DNA of 64,000 bases from Burkholderiales bacterium UBA1834 (GTDB taxonomy: Bacteria > Pseudomonadota > Gammaproteobacteria > Burkholderiales > Burkholderiaceae_C): contig DDJC01000062.1 in assembly GCA_002339015.1 (NCBI GenBank), positions 61,906 to 125,905 of the forward strand, given 5' to 3'. Position numbers and translations under genes: made by a program. Within the stretch, counting starts at the first letter, position 1; each line of letters opens with the position of its first letter. The notes beneath the pieces were generated by a model, which saw nothing but the letters and a program-made list of their open reading frames with translations, was not told the origin of the DNA and did not search any database. Shown piece after piece: positions 16,291 to 24,722 of this stretch.

Positions 16291-18534
16291 TCATCCGACA
16301 CCAGGTTGATGGCGTTGCACACGGGCTTCGATGCGCTCGCGCAGGCGCCAGCGCCCGGCGTCGGTCAGCATGCGGCCGGCCCATCGGTACACGTTGAACT
16401 CGTGCACCGTCATGCGCAGGCTGGCCATGCGTTCGCGCTGCTCGGCCTCGGGCATGGTGAGCGAACGGTGCAACGCGTCGGCGGTTTCCTCCACGTGGTA
16501 GGGGTTCACGATCAGGGCCTCGCTCATCTCGCGCGCGGCGCCCGCGAAGCGGCTGAGGATCAGCACGCCACGTTCGTCATCACGTGCGGCCACGAACTCC
16601 TTGCAAACAAGATTCATGCCGTCGTGCAGGCTGGTCACCATGCAGGCATCGGCAGCGCGGTAAAGCTCGTTGAGTGCATCGGATTCGTGGTGCTCGGCCA
16701 GCAGGTGCACCGGCAGGTAGCCCTCGCGGCCGAAGCGTTCGTTGATGCGGCGCGTGGTGTTCTGGATGCGGTCCTGGAAGGCCTTGTATTCTTCCAGCGA
16801 GCTGCGTGAGGGCGCAGCCACCTGCACGAAGGAGAACTTGCCGACCCACTCGGGATGCTTCTCCAGCAGACGCTCGACCGCGTGCAGGCGCTCCAGGATG
16901 CCCTTGGTGTAATCGAAGCGGTCTACACCGATGGCGATGCGGTGGCCGGCCGGCAGGCCCAGGCGCTGGAAGACGCGCTCCTTGCACTGCGCCACAGGGG
17001 CCCAGGTCGCGATGGTGGCGTCCGAGGGCCAGGCGATCGAAATGGGGTAGCTCTCGACGAAGGTGGTGTCTTCGTGGAAGGAGATGGTGGAGTGCTCGTG
17101 CTCAATGCGGGCTTCCAGGTAGCGGTCCACCGTCTCCATGAAGTTCTTGCAGTGAAAACGCGTGTGAAAGCCCAGAATGGTGCTGCCCAGCATGCCTTCG
17201 AGGATCTCCTGGCGCCACGGGCAGATGCCGAAGGATTCGGGGTTGGGCCAGGGGATGTGCCAGAAGGTGATGATGGTGGCGCGAGGCAGCTTCTTGCGGA
17301 TCAGCGCGGGCAGCAGGGCGAAGTGGTAGTCCTGCACCAGCACGACCGGGTCCTCGCTGCGGGCCTCGGCCACGACGGCGTCGGCGAAGCGCTGGTTGAT
17401 CTTGCGGTACTCCTGCCAGTCGTTCTCGCGGAACACGGGGCGCACGTGGGCCACATGGCACAGCGGCCACAGGCCTTCGTTGGCGAGGCCGAAGTAGTAG
17501 CCCTTTTCTTCTTCTTCAGTCAGCCAGATGCGGCGCAGGGTGTAGTCGTCCTTGCCGGGCGGCACCAGCACGCGGTCGTTCTTGTCCACGCTCTCGCGGT
17601 CGCCGCTGCCGCTGCCGTGGGCCACCCAGGTCCCTGAGCAGGCTCGCATCACCGGCTCGACGGCCGTGACCAGCCCGCTGGCCGGGCGCTTGACGATCAG
17701 CCCGTGGCCGGTGTTCTCGTGGATATAGGGCTCGCGGTTGGAGACCACGATCAGCTCGTCGCCACGCAATTGTGTGCGCAGCAGCGTGCGCAGACGTTCG
17801 GGATTCCAGATGGTCTCGGGGCCCAGGGAACGGCGGTACTCGTCTTCCAGATCGCGCAGGCGGCTGCGCAGGTCGGCGGCCAGCGGCGCCAGCTCGGGTG
17901 AGGTCGGCATCAATGGGCTGATCAGGCCTTCGCCGCGCAGCAGCGCGCGGGCACCCGATACCCAGCCGCGCCAGCTGAGCTGCGCCACCACCACGGTGAT
18001 CAGCGCGATGATCACGCCCAGGCCAGCAATGAGGATGATCAGGTACTTCTGCGTGTCCTGGCTGCGGCGCTCGACGAAGCTCAGATCGTGCAGGAGCACC
18101 AGATCGGCCAGGTGATCGCCGTTTTCGGCCTTGACGGGGTGCACGCCCACGTGCACGGAGCCGCCCTCGATGTGCAATTGCGGGTCCTTCTGGCCTGCGG
18201 TGTTCCGAGCCTGGGCACAGTCGAGGTTGCGCGGGAAGGCGGGCGAGTGACGCAGCAGCTTGCCGTCCAGCGTGCACAGGCCGATGGCCACCAGGCGCTC
18301 ATCCTGGACCACCCGATTGAACAGCACCTGCAGGCGCAGGCCCAAGGGGTCCTTCAGCGCCTCGGCGATGGTGTCAGACATCGTGTTGGTCATCAACTCG
18401 CCGCGCAGGTTCACATCGCGTGAGAACCAACGCAGGGTGAGGCGGTCCATCAGGGGCAGCGCCAGGTAGGAGGCCACCACCAGGGTGATGACCAGTGGGA
18501 CCAGGAAGCGCAACTGAAGGCGCAACGTGTTCAT
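16291..18534 (-). CDS. otsA: Trehalose-6-phosphate synthase with N-terminal membrane and extracytoplasmic module
   Basis: 747 residues from ATG 18534, with GGAGG ten bases upstream. The catalytic GT20 domain runs from about residue 258 (ELIVVSNREPYIH) to the end, with VLVQDYHFALLP, ITFWHIPWPNPE, GVDRFDYTKGI and ALIVNPYHVEETADAL, all signatures of UDP-glucose-dependent OtsA. Unlike E. coli OtsA (about 470 residues), it carries about 250 extra N-terminal residues: one membrane segment at 9-29, an extracytoplasmic domain at about 30-164, a second membrane segment at 165-187 and a HAMP-like linker. This is sensor-protein architecture placed on a biosynthetic enzyme and would tether trehalose synthesis to the inner membrane. 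otsB follows. The promoter should lie in the 176-base gap to the divergent GH15 gene. Confidence 0.9.
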   Translation of the reverse strand: MNTLRLQLRFLVPLVITLVVASYLALPLMDRLTLRWFSRDVNLRGELMTNTMSDTIAEALKDPLGLRLQVLFNRVVQDERLVAIGLCTLDGKLLRHSPAFPRNLDCAQARNTAGQKDPQLHIEGGSVHVGVHPVKAENGDHLADLVLLHDLSFVERRSQDTQKYLIILIAGLGVIIALITVVVAQLSWRGWVSGARALLRGEGLISPLMPTSPELAPLAADLRSRLRDLEDEYRRSLGPETIWNPERLRTLLRTQLRGDELIVVSNREPYIHENTGHGLIVKRPASGLVTAVEPVMRACSGTWVAHGSGSGDRESVDKNDRVLVPPGKDDYTLRRIWLTEEEEKGYYFGLANEGLWPLCHVAHVRPVFRENDWQEYRKINQRFADAVVAEARSEDPVVLVQDYHFALLPALIRKKLPRATIITFWHIPWPNPESFGICPWRQEILEGMLGSTILGFHTRFHCKNFMETVDRYLEARIEHEHSTISFHEDTTFVESYPISIAWPSDATIATWAPVAQCKERVFQRLGLPAGHRIAIGVDRFDYTKGILERLHAVERLLEKHPEWVGKFSFVQVAAPSRSSLEEYKAFQDRIQNTTRRINERFGREGYLPVHLLAEHHESDALNELYRAADACMVTSLHDGMNLVCKEFVAARDDERGVLILSRFAGAAREMSEALIVNPYHVEETADALHRSLTMPEAEQRERMASLRMTVHEFNVYRWAGRMLTDAGRWRLRERIEARVQRHQPGVG

Positions 18535-18710
18535 GCGCGGTGTCCTCCTCGTGTGGGGCTGGACAGTGTCCACGCAGGCTTTGCAGGTTGCCTATACATT
18601 TCCACAAATATACATGGCTTCCCAAAACCCCCATGTTTCGCCCAGGTTGGAGGCCATGCGGTACAACGTGCACAGCACTGCGCAAGACGACCCATCAGAG
18701 GAACAAGAAG
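18535..18710. promoter_or_regulatory. Divergent otsA/GH15 promoter region
   Basis: This AT-richer patch in a GC-rich neighbourhood holds TATACAT twice, at 18593-18599 and 18609-18615 (16-base spacing), the likeliest -10 or operator elements. The exact -35 boxes are unclear. Confidence 0.4.
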
Positions 18711-20516
18711 ATGAGCGAACCCACCGACCAAGCTTCCCTGGGGCTGGCCCTGATCGGCAACTGCACCATCAGCGCGCTGGTGGACCAGCAGGCCCGCATC
18801 GTGTGGGCCTGCATGCCACGCTTCGACGGCGATCCTGTTTTCCATGCCCTGCTCGATTCGGGAGGCGGCTTGAAACGCGAAGGCACCATGTCGGTGGAGC
18901 TCGAAGGTCTGGCGCGCACCGAACAGCAATACGACCCGGGCACCGCCATCCTGCGCACGCGGCTGTTCGATGCCGATGGGCAGGGCATTGAGGTGGTGGA
19001 TTTCGCGCCACGCTTCTTCAACCGCGAGCGGGCGTTCCGCCCGGCCCAATTGGTGCGCCGTATCCGCCCGCTGTCCGGACACCCCCGGGTGCGCCTGAGC
19101 ATCCAGCCGCGCGGCGACTGGGGCGCCACCAACCCTGCCGTGACGCGGGGCAGCAACCACCTGCGCTTCGTGTTCCCGGGCCACACACTGCGCCTGAGCA
19201 CCAACGCGCCGCTCACCTACGTGGCGGCCGAGACCTGGTTCTCGCTGCCTGGCCCGATCAGCCTGTTCCTGGGGCCCGACGAGACACTGGACAGCGGCAT
19301 CGAGGAAACTGCCCGCGATTTCGAGGAGCAGACGGCCTGGTACTGGCGCCACTGGACGCGCCGCCTGGCGCTGCCCTTCGAATGGCAGGACGCCGTGATC
19401 CGCGCGGCCATTACCCTCAAGCTGTGCCAGTACGAAGAGACCGGCGCCATCGTGGCGGCCATGACCACCAGCATCCCCGAGGCGCCGCACAGCGAGCGCA
19501 ACTGGGACTACCGCTACTGCTGGCTGCGCGATGCCTTCTTCGTGGTGCGCGCGCTCAACAGCCTGTCCGAGGTCGGCACGATGGAGGAATACCTGCGCTG
19601 GCTGCACGACGTGGTGCGCAGCGCGCAGGGCGGGCATGTGCAGCCGCTGTACGGCATCGGCCTGGAGCGCGAACTGACCGAAGGCATGGTGCCGCATCTG
19701 TCGGGTTATCGGGGCATGGGGCCGGTGCGTGTGGGCAACCAGGCCTTCGAGCACTTTCAGCACGATGTCTACGGCAACATCGTGCTGGGCGCCGCGCAGG
19801 CCTTCCATGATCACCGCCTGTTCCGTCGCGCCGATGCCAGCGATTTCATCGCGCTGGAGGCCATGGGTGAGCAGGCCTGGCTGCTGCACGACCAGCCCGA
19901 CGCGGGCATGTGGGAGCTGCGCACGCGCTCGCGGGTGCACACCTCGTCGTCGCTGATGAGCTGGGCGGCGTGCGACCGTCTGGCCAAGGTGGCGGCCACG
20001 CTGGGCCTGACGGACCGCGCAGCCCACTGGGCCGAGCGTGCCCGCATCGTGCGCGACAAGATCCTGGCGCTGGCCTGGAGCGACGAGCGCCAGGCCTTCG
20101 TGGAGAGCTTTGGCGGCAAGGACCTGGATGCCAGCGTGCTGCTGATGGCCGAGGTCAACTTCATCGATCCCAAGGATCCGCGTTTCGTCAAGACGGTCGA
20201 GGCGCTGGAGGCGGTGCTGTGCGACGGGCCCTTCATGCGCCGCTATGAAGCACCGGATGACTTCGGCCGGCCTGAGACCTCGTTCAACGTGTGCTCGTTC
20301 TGGCGCATCGACGCGCTGGCCCGCATCGGCCGCACCCAGCAGGCCCGCGAGATCTTCGAAGCCCTGCTGGCCTGCCGCAACCATGTCGGCCTGCTGTCCG
20401 AGGACATTGCCGTGGGCAACGGCGAGATGTGGGGCAACTTCCCCCAGACCTACTCCATGGTGGGCATCATCAACGGGGCGATGCGCCTGTCCAAGCCCTG
20501 GGATCAGACAGTCTGA
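18711..20516 (+). CDS. Glycoside hydrolase family 15 protein (glucoamylase/trehalase type)
   Basis: 601 residues; ATG 18711 follows AGAGGAACAAG and begins the conserved N-terminus (ALIGNCTISALVDQQARIVW). The N-terminal super-beta-sandwich spans about 1-230 and the (alpha/alpha)6 barrel follows: NWDYRYCWLRDAFF carries the substrate-binding region, GIGLERELTE and SGYRGMGPVRVGNQA are typical of the bacterial group, and LLSEDIAVGNGEMWGNFPQTYSMVG carries the catalytic base. No signal peptide, so it acts in the cytoplasm. Related actinobacterial proteins are trehalases, so trehalose or a maltooligosaccharide is the likely substrate. It is divergent from otsA-otsB, which suggests control of the trehalose pool. 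Confidence 0.88.
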   Translation: MSEPTDQASLGLALIGNCTISALVDQQARIVWACMPRFDGDPVFHALLDSGGGLKREGTMSVELEGLARTEQQYDPGTAILRTRLFDADGQGIEVVDFAPRFFNRERAFRPAQLVRRIRPLSGHPRVRLSIQPRGDWGATNPAVTRGSNHLRFVFPGHTLRLSTNAPLTYVAAETWFSLPGPISLFLGPDETLDSGIEETARDFEEQTAWYWRHWTRRLALPFEWQDAVIRAAITLKLCQYEETGAIVAAMTTSIPEAPHSERNWDYRYCWLRDAFFVVRALNSLSEVGTMEEYLRWLHDVVRSAQGGHVQPLYGIGLERELTEGMVPHLSGYRGMGPVRVGNQAFEHFQHDVYGNIVLGAAQAFHDHRLFRRADASDFIALEAMGEQAWLLHDQPDAGMWELRTRSRVHTSSSLMSWAACDRLAKVAATLGLTDRAAHWAERARIVRDKILALAWSDERQAFVESFGGKDLDASVLLMAEVNFIDPKDPRFVKTVEALEAVLCDGPFMRRYEAPDDFGRPETSFNVCSFWRIDALARIGRTQQAREIFEALLACRNHVGLLSEDIAVGNGEMWGNFPQTYSMVGIINGAMRLSKPWDQTV

Positions 20517-20522
20517 TCGGCA

Positions 20523-20546
20523 GCCGCCGGGGGCTTGGTCGGCGGC
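20523..20546. terminator. Hairpin between convergent GH15 and mscS-type genes
   Basis: Stem GCCGCC/GGCGGC with a 12-base loop in the 40-base gap between converging genes. No T-run; a weak bidirectional terminator candidate. Confidence 0.35.
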
Positions 20547-20556
20547 GGGGCATGGC

Positions 20557-21711
20557 TCAGACCTTGTCCGTCGGGCCCACGGCGTGTTCGTGCTCGGGGG
20601 TGGGTGAGCGCTGCTGGGGGGCCGGCGGGCGATGGGCGGTGTCGCTGGGCGGGTCCACCTCCGCGCGCAGGCGGGGCAGGTAGTCCGGATAGTCCTTCTG
20701 CATCATGGACATCAGCTCCTCGCGCACCAGGCAGCGCAGGTCCCAGCCCTTGCCCGAATCGGCCGTGCTGACCAGGCAGCGCAGCTGCATCGACTTCTCG
20801 CTGAAATCCGTCACCTGCACCAGGCACACACGACCATCCCACAAGGGCGAGCCTTCGCACACGCGCTGCAGTGCGTCGCGGATGGGCTTGAGAGGCATGC
20901 GGTAGTCCACCCACAGGAAGACGGTGCCCAGCAGCTGGGCGTTCGAGCGTGTCCAGTTCTGAAAGGGTTTTTCGATCCAGTACTGCAGGGGCACGATCAG
21001 GCGGCGTTCGTCCCAGATGCGCACGACCACATAGGTGCTGGTGATCTCTTCGATGCGGCCCCATTCGCCTTCCACGATCACGACATCGTCGAGCCGGATG
21101 GGCTGGCTGAAGGCGATCTGCAGGCCGGCGATGAGGTTGCCCAGCACGGGCCGTGCGGCCAGACCGGCGGCGATGCCGGCCACGCCCGCGGAGGCCAGCA
21201 GGCTGGTGCCGATCTGGCGCACGTCGGGGATGGTCATCAGGGCCAGCGCGACGCCGATCAGCACCACCATGCCGGTCACCATGCGCGTGACCACCTTGGT
21301 CTGTGTCTGGATACGGCGTGCCATCAGGTTGTCGCTGATGTTCTCGATGGGGCGCGACAGGATCACCGCATCGCCGCAGGCCTGCACGATGCGCACCGCC
21401 AGCCAGGTGACGGCAGCGATCAGGAGGATGGTGGTGAACTGGCGCACCAGGCCGATGCCGGAGAGATCGTCCGGGGCGGCGCGCAGCACGAACTGCAAGG
21501 CCAGCAGCGGCAGCACGTAGGCGGCCGGCCGGCGGGAGGCCTGGGTGACGAGAGAGGCTGACGGAGAGCGTGCCACTGCACGTTTCACCACCGCCGCGCC
21601 CGTCTGGAAGACCAGCCACGCGGCCACCATGGCGATCGCCGCGGACACGAGCGTCAGCCCCCACGGACCGAGCGGAAGCCGGTCCAACCAGTCTAGGTAT
21701 GTCTTTTCCAT
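20557..21711 (-). CDS. MscS-family mechanosensitive ion channel
   Basis: 384 residues from ATG 21711. Hydrophobic segments lie at about residues 14-37, 56-75, 87-107 and 139-160, followed by the pore helix SAGVAGIAAGLAARPVLGNLIAGLQI with the Gly/Ala packing pattern of MscS TM3. The beta domain follows (IRLDDVVIVEGEWGRIEEITSTYVVVRIWDERRLIVP). The C-terminal tail beyond about residue 340 is Pro-rich and probably disordered. It sits in the inner membrane as an osmotic safety valve. Its place beside the trehalose genes fits an osmotic-stress island. It converges on the GH15 gene. Confidence 0.9.
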   Translation of the reverse strand: MEKTYLDWLDRLPLGPWGLTLVSAAIAMVAAWLVFQTGAAVVKRAVARSPSASLVTQASRRPAAYVLPLLALQFVLRAAPDDLSGIGLVRQFTTILLIAAVTWLAVRIVQACGDAVILSRPIENISDNLMARRIQTQTKVVTRMVTGMVVLIGVALALMTIPDVRQIGTSLLASAGVAGIAAGLAARPVLGNLIAGLQIAFSQPIRLDDVVIVEGEWGRIEEITSTYVVVRIWDERRLIVPLQYWIEKPFQNWTRSNAQLLGTVFLWVDYRMPLKPIRDALQRVCEGSPLWDGRVCLVQVTDFSEKSMQLRCLVSTADSGKGWDLRCLVREELMSMMQKDYPDYLPRLRAEVDPPSDTAHRPPAPQQRSPTPEHEHAVGPTDKV

Positions 21712-21787
21712 GGCCCTCGAGTATCCACACCCGGAGGCGTTCGCGCGCACTCAGGGTTTCTGGCGCGGTGATGGCGCCGCGGTCTGG

Positions 21788-22615
21788 TCAGAACCGCACA
21801 GCCAGACCCACGCCCCAGGCGAAATCCGGCGCGTTCTTGGTAGCAGCCCAGGCCAGACCGATGTCCACCTGCACATCGTTGGTGATGAGGTAGGTGGCGC
21901 CGGTGTCCCAGGTGACGATGTTGCCGCCGTTCTTCCTGGAGGCCAGTTGCTGCCCGGCCAGCTCGACGTAGGTGCGGAAGCGGTCCGTCCAGGATTTGCC
22001 CACGGTGATGGCTGCGATGCCGCCCACGTAGCGGTCGCCGTCCTGGTTCTTGTCGGCGAAGATGCCGGGCATCACACCGACGGACCAGTCGTTGGGCAGC
22101 GCCCACTCGGCGACGAAGCGCAGGGAGGGGCGCACGCCATCGCCGCGGAAGGCGCGCGAACCGGTTTCCAGGTCGGCGTGCAGCAGCCAGGCCATGGCGG
22201 GCGTGCTGCTGGCCGCATCGCCCTCATGGGTGTTCCACTTGATGCCGAGGTTCAGGTCGCCGTAGCCGCGTTCGCGGGTGGTGATGCCCGTGGCGGTGTC
22301 CTCGCTGCGCAGGCGCAAGATGCCATCGCTCGACACGCGGAACTCCAGCGAATCGCTCAGGCCGAAACGCAGCAGCGTGGGCGTGCTGGTGGCGCGTTCC
22401 TTCACGCCGTCGGCCTTGTGGTGCTCGCTGGTGAAACCGGTTTCCAGCTGGAAGCGGCCCTTGCCGACCACGCTGCTCGATTCGACGAAATCGGGGCGGT
22501 CGGCGCTGAGGGGCTCTTCGGCATGGGCCGTGGCGGTCAGGCACAAGGCCATGAGCGAGGCGCAGCGGACAGCGGCGTGGCGGATGGTCAGGCGGGTGAA
22601 ACGGCGTGAACGCAT
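21788..22615 (-). CDS. Outer-membrane beta-barrel protein of the MetA-phenol-degradation/transporter-like family
   Basis: 275 residues from ATG 22615, chosen because AGGAGG lies six bases before it and the product then starts with a signal peptide (LMALCLTATAHAEE, cleavage after AHA). The mature protein begins SADRPDFVESSSVVGKGRFQLETGF, the hallmark start of this barrel family, continues with alternating strands and ends in the barrel-type terminal strand GVGLAVRF with Phe last. Probably an outer-membrane channel or structural barrel; substrate unknown. Same strand as the MscS gene, 76 bases upstream of it, so co-transcription is possible. Confidence 0.8.
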   Translation of the reverse strand: MRSRRFTRLTIRHAAVRCASLMALCLTATAHAEEPLSADRPDFVESSSVVGKGRFQLETGFTSEHHKADGVKERATSTPTLLRFGLSDSLEFRVSSDGILRLRSEDTATGITTRERGYGDLNLGIKWNTHEGDAASSTPAMAWLLHADLETGSRAFRGDGVRPSLRFVAEWALPNDWSVGVMPGIFADKNQDGDRYVGGIAAITVGKSWTDRFRTYVELAGQQLASRKNGGNIVTWDTGATYLITNDVQVDIGLAWAATKNAPDFAWGVGLAVRF

Positions 22616-22773
22616 GGGAGGCCTCCTGTGGTTGAACCCGGCGGCCATGTCGTGGGGCGAGCCTGTGCAGTGCTTTGCTCTGCGGCCGGGCGTGGCTGAC
22701 TGTACTGCAGCGACACGGCCCTGCCCAGCCGGTGTGCCCCGGATGAGACGCTCTGTGCCACTGGTGGAAGGTT

Positions 22774-23223
22774 TCAGTGGTCGGCGCCGGGCGCCAGGTT
22801 GCTCCGCAGGCGGCACAGCAGGCTGGACAGCTGCGCCAGCTCATCGGCGGCCAAGCCCTTGACCATGGCCTGCCCCAGGCGCTGGCGATGGCGGTGCAAT
22901 ACACGATGCAGGGCTGCGCCTTGTGCCGTGGGGGTGAGCCGCTGCTGACGGCGGTCGGTCGGGTCAGGCTCGCGCAGCAACAGATGGCGATCGACCAGCA
23001 GCTGCACCAGCCGTGTCACCTGGGCCTTGTCGCGGCCGCTGTGCTCTACCAGGTCGCTGGCCGTGCTGCCAGGGTGCCGCGCAAAGAACATCAGCACCTT
23101 GGCCTCCATGGGCGCCAGGCCGCCGCCTTCCTGCTGCACGGCCTGGCGCAGGCGGGACTTGAACAGGTGAGTCAGGTCGGCCAATTGGTCGACCACCTCG
23201 TCTTGGGCGGAGGGTGTGGGCAT
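22774..23223 (-). CDS. MarR-family transcriptional regulator
   Basis: 149 residues. ATG 23223 is preferred; the longer frame (to 23313) would read through the operator palindromes. The winged helix is clear: LAPMEAKVLMFFARHPGSTASDLVEHSGRDKAQVTRLVQLLVDRHLLLREPDPTDRR with the beta-wing DRR and conserved helices around it. MarR proteins bind as dimers to short palindromes and leave DNA on ligand binding or oxidation. The gene is divergent from a siderophore-interacting protein gene, and two matching palindromes lie between them (23252-23308), so it almost surely controls that gene and itself. The ligand is unknown. Confidence 0.9.
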   Translation of the reverse strand: MPTPSAQDEVVDQLADLTHLFKSRLRQAVQQEGGGLAPMEAKVLMFFARHPGSTASDLVEHSGRDKAQVTRLVQLLVDRHLLLREPDPTDRRQQRLTPTAQGAALHRVLHRHRQRLGQAMVKGLAADELAQLSSLLCRLRSNLAPGADH

Positions 23224-23251
23224 GGCGGAGCAGCGTGTTGGGCGGCACAAG

Positions 23252-23282
23252 ACCATATGGTTGACATAGTCAACCATATGGT
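23252..23282. promoter_or_regulatory. MarR operator 1: perfect 14-bp inverted repeat with 3-base centre
   Basis: Arm ACCATATGGTTGAC, centre ATA, then the exact inverted copy. Its core TTGACATAGTCAA matches the core of operator 2 in base pattern. Its TTGACA (23261-23266) doubles as a -35 box. Confidence 0.85.
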
Positions 23283-23290
23283 CGTACGAT
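23261..23290 (+). promoter_or_regulatory. Sigma-70-type promoter of the siderophore-interacting protein gene
   Basis: TTGACA at 23261-23266, an 18-base spacer and TACGAT at 23285-23290. The start of transcription would fall near 23297, inside operator 2. Both boxes would be covered by bound MarR protein. Confidence 0.65.
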
Positions 23291-23291
23291 A

Positions 23292-23308
23292 AGTTGATAT
23301 TATCAACT
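23292..23308. promoter_or_regulatory. MarR operator 2: 8-bp inverted repeat with one central base
   Basis: AGTTGATA-T-TATCAACT. The shared core with operator 1 is TTGA(C/T)AT(A/T)(G/A)TCAA. It sits 20-37 bases before the ATG at 23329. Confidence 0.8.
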
Positions 23309-23328
23309 ATCAAGCAGTTCTTGTGATC

Positions 23329-24132
23329 ATGACTGACACGACCTCATTGACCGCGCTCGCGGTGCAGCGTGTGCGCCATCCGGTCAAGGTGCGCCACCTG
23401 CAGGTGCGCCAGACGCGCCTGCTCAGCCCGAACCAGTTGCTCGTCACCCTGGGTGGGCCTGACCTGGCTGATTTCGTCACCGCCTCGTTCGACAACCACG
23501 TCAAGCTGATGTGGGGCCCGGATGGCCTGTCGGCGCCCGAGTTGCCGCCCATGGGGCCAGAGGGCCCACAGTGGGCGCCCGGATCGACTCGCCCGCTGAT
23601 GCGGGACTACACCCCCCGCCGCTTCGACGCGCAGGCTCAGACGCTGGACATCGAGTTCTCGCTGCATGGCGACGGGCCGGCCGCCAACTGGGCCCGCCAG
23701 GCCCGGCCGGGCCAGACCCTGACCGTGGCAGGCCCGCGTGGCAGTTTCATCGTGCCCATGGGTTTTGATTGGCACCTGCTGGTGGGCGATGACGCCGCGC
23801 TGCCGGCCATCGCCCGACGTCTGGAAGAGTTGCCCGAAGGCAAGCCCGTCACTGTGGTGCTGGCGCTGGCCCCGGCCGATCGCCGCGAACTGGCCACGCG
23901 TGCCGCCTTGGATCTGGTGTGGGTGGACGAGCCTGCGCAGTTGCCAGCGGCCGTGCAGGCGCTGCCCTTGCCCGCGGGCATCGGCTACGCGTGGGCCGCC
24001 GGCGAGGCGCATGCCATTGCTGATGTGCGCCGTGTGCTGGTGGGCCACCACGCGCTGCCCAAGGCGCGTGTGCGGGCCTCGGCCTACTGGAAGCAGGGGC
24101 AGGCCGATCACCATGAATCGCTGGATGCTTGA
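23329..24132 (+). CDS. Siderophore-interacting protein (ViuB/SIP family flavin reductase)
   Basis: 267 residues from ATG 23329; a GTG two codons earlier is possible, and neither has a clear ribosome site. The N-terminal FAD-binding barrel carries the family signature MRDYTPRRFD (here residues near 90-99), followed by LDIEFSLHGDGPAANWA and GPRGSFIVP. The C-terminal SIP domain includes LLVGDDAALPAIARRLEE, VTVVLALAPADRREL, YAWAAGEAHAIADVRRVL and a final RASAYWKQGQADH, which binds NAD(P)H or ferredoxin. These cytoplasmic enzymes reduce ferric siderophore or haem-like complexes to release iron. A MarR operator overlaps its promoter, which is unusual for a gene one might expect under Fur. Confidence 0.9.
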   Translation: MTDTTSLTALAVQRVRHPVKVRHLQVRQTRLLSPNQLLVTLGGPDLADFVTASFDNHVKLMWGPDGLSAPELPPMGPEGPQWAPGSTRPLMRDYTPRRFDAQAQTLDIEFSLHGDGPAANWARQARPGQTLTVAGPRGSFIVPMGFDWHLLVGDDAALPAIARRLEELPEGKPVTVVLALAPADRRELATRAALDLVWVDEPAQLPAAVQALPLPAGIGYAWAAGEAHAIADVRRVLVGHHALPKARVRASAYWKQGQADHHESLDA

Positions 24133-24242
24133 CGTGGCTGCCGGGCCTGTCCGGCACCCCTGATGCCGAGCGGGCTTTGCTTGTGTGGCGCAGAAGTTGC
24201 GTGTCCAGTGGTCTTTCTCCAGCTTCCTTGGACGAGCGCACC

Positions 24243-24710
24243 ATGACGACCGCCCTGAACCTCGCCGCCGCCAACCGCCTGATCACGGCGGCGCTGGCCC
24301 ACGCCCGAACGCACGGCATGGCCCCGCTGTGTGTGGCCGTGCTCGATGCGGGCGGTCATGTCATCGCGCTGCAGCGGGAAGATGACGCCAGCATCCTGCG
24401 CCCGCAGATTGCCACGGCCAAGGCGCGCGGCTCGCTGGGCATGGGCTTCGGTGGCCGGGAGCTGGCGCGCCGCGCGGCCGCCAACCCCGCCTTCATCGGC
24501 GCCCTGGCCGCGCTGGCCGATGGGGACATGCTGCCGGTGCCGGGTGGCGTGCTGGTGCGCACGGCCGATGGGGCGCTGATCGGCGCCGTGGGCATCAGCG
24601 GCGATCTGTCCGACAAGGACGAGGCCTGCGCCATCGCCGGCATCGTCTCGATCGGGCTGGTGGCCGATGTGGGGGCGCAAGAGCTGCACACCGAACTGCC
24701 AGCCAGCTGA
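24243..24710 (+). CDS. GlcG/HbpS-family haem-binding-like protein
   Basis: 155 residues from ATG 24243; a longer frame from 24129 overlaps the preceding gene and lacks family similarity. The protein is a single GlcG/HbpS domain: LAAANRLITAALAHARTHG, VAVLDAGGHVIALQREDDA, RPQIATAKARGSLGMGFGGR, VPGGVLVRTADGALIGAVGISG and DEACAIAGI. Members bind haem or cobalamin-like ligands or support glycolate use. No signal peptide is present, so it is cytoplasmic, unlike secreted HbpS. It follows the siderophore-interacting gene by 110 bases on the same strand, which favours an iron or haem role. Confidence 0.85.
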   Translation: MTTALNLAAANRLITAALAHARTHGMAPLCVAVLDAGGHVIALQREDDASILRPQIATAKARGSLGMGFGGRELARRAAANPAFIGALAALADGDMLPVPGGVLVRTADGALIGAVGISGDLSDKDEACAIAGIVSIGLVADVGAQELHTELPAS

Positions 24711-24722
24711 GCGGGCCGCGGC

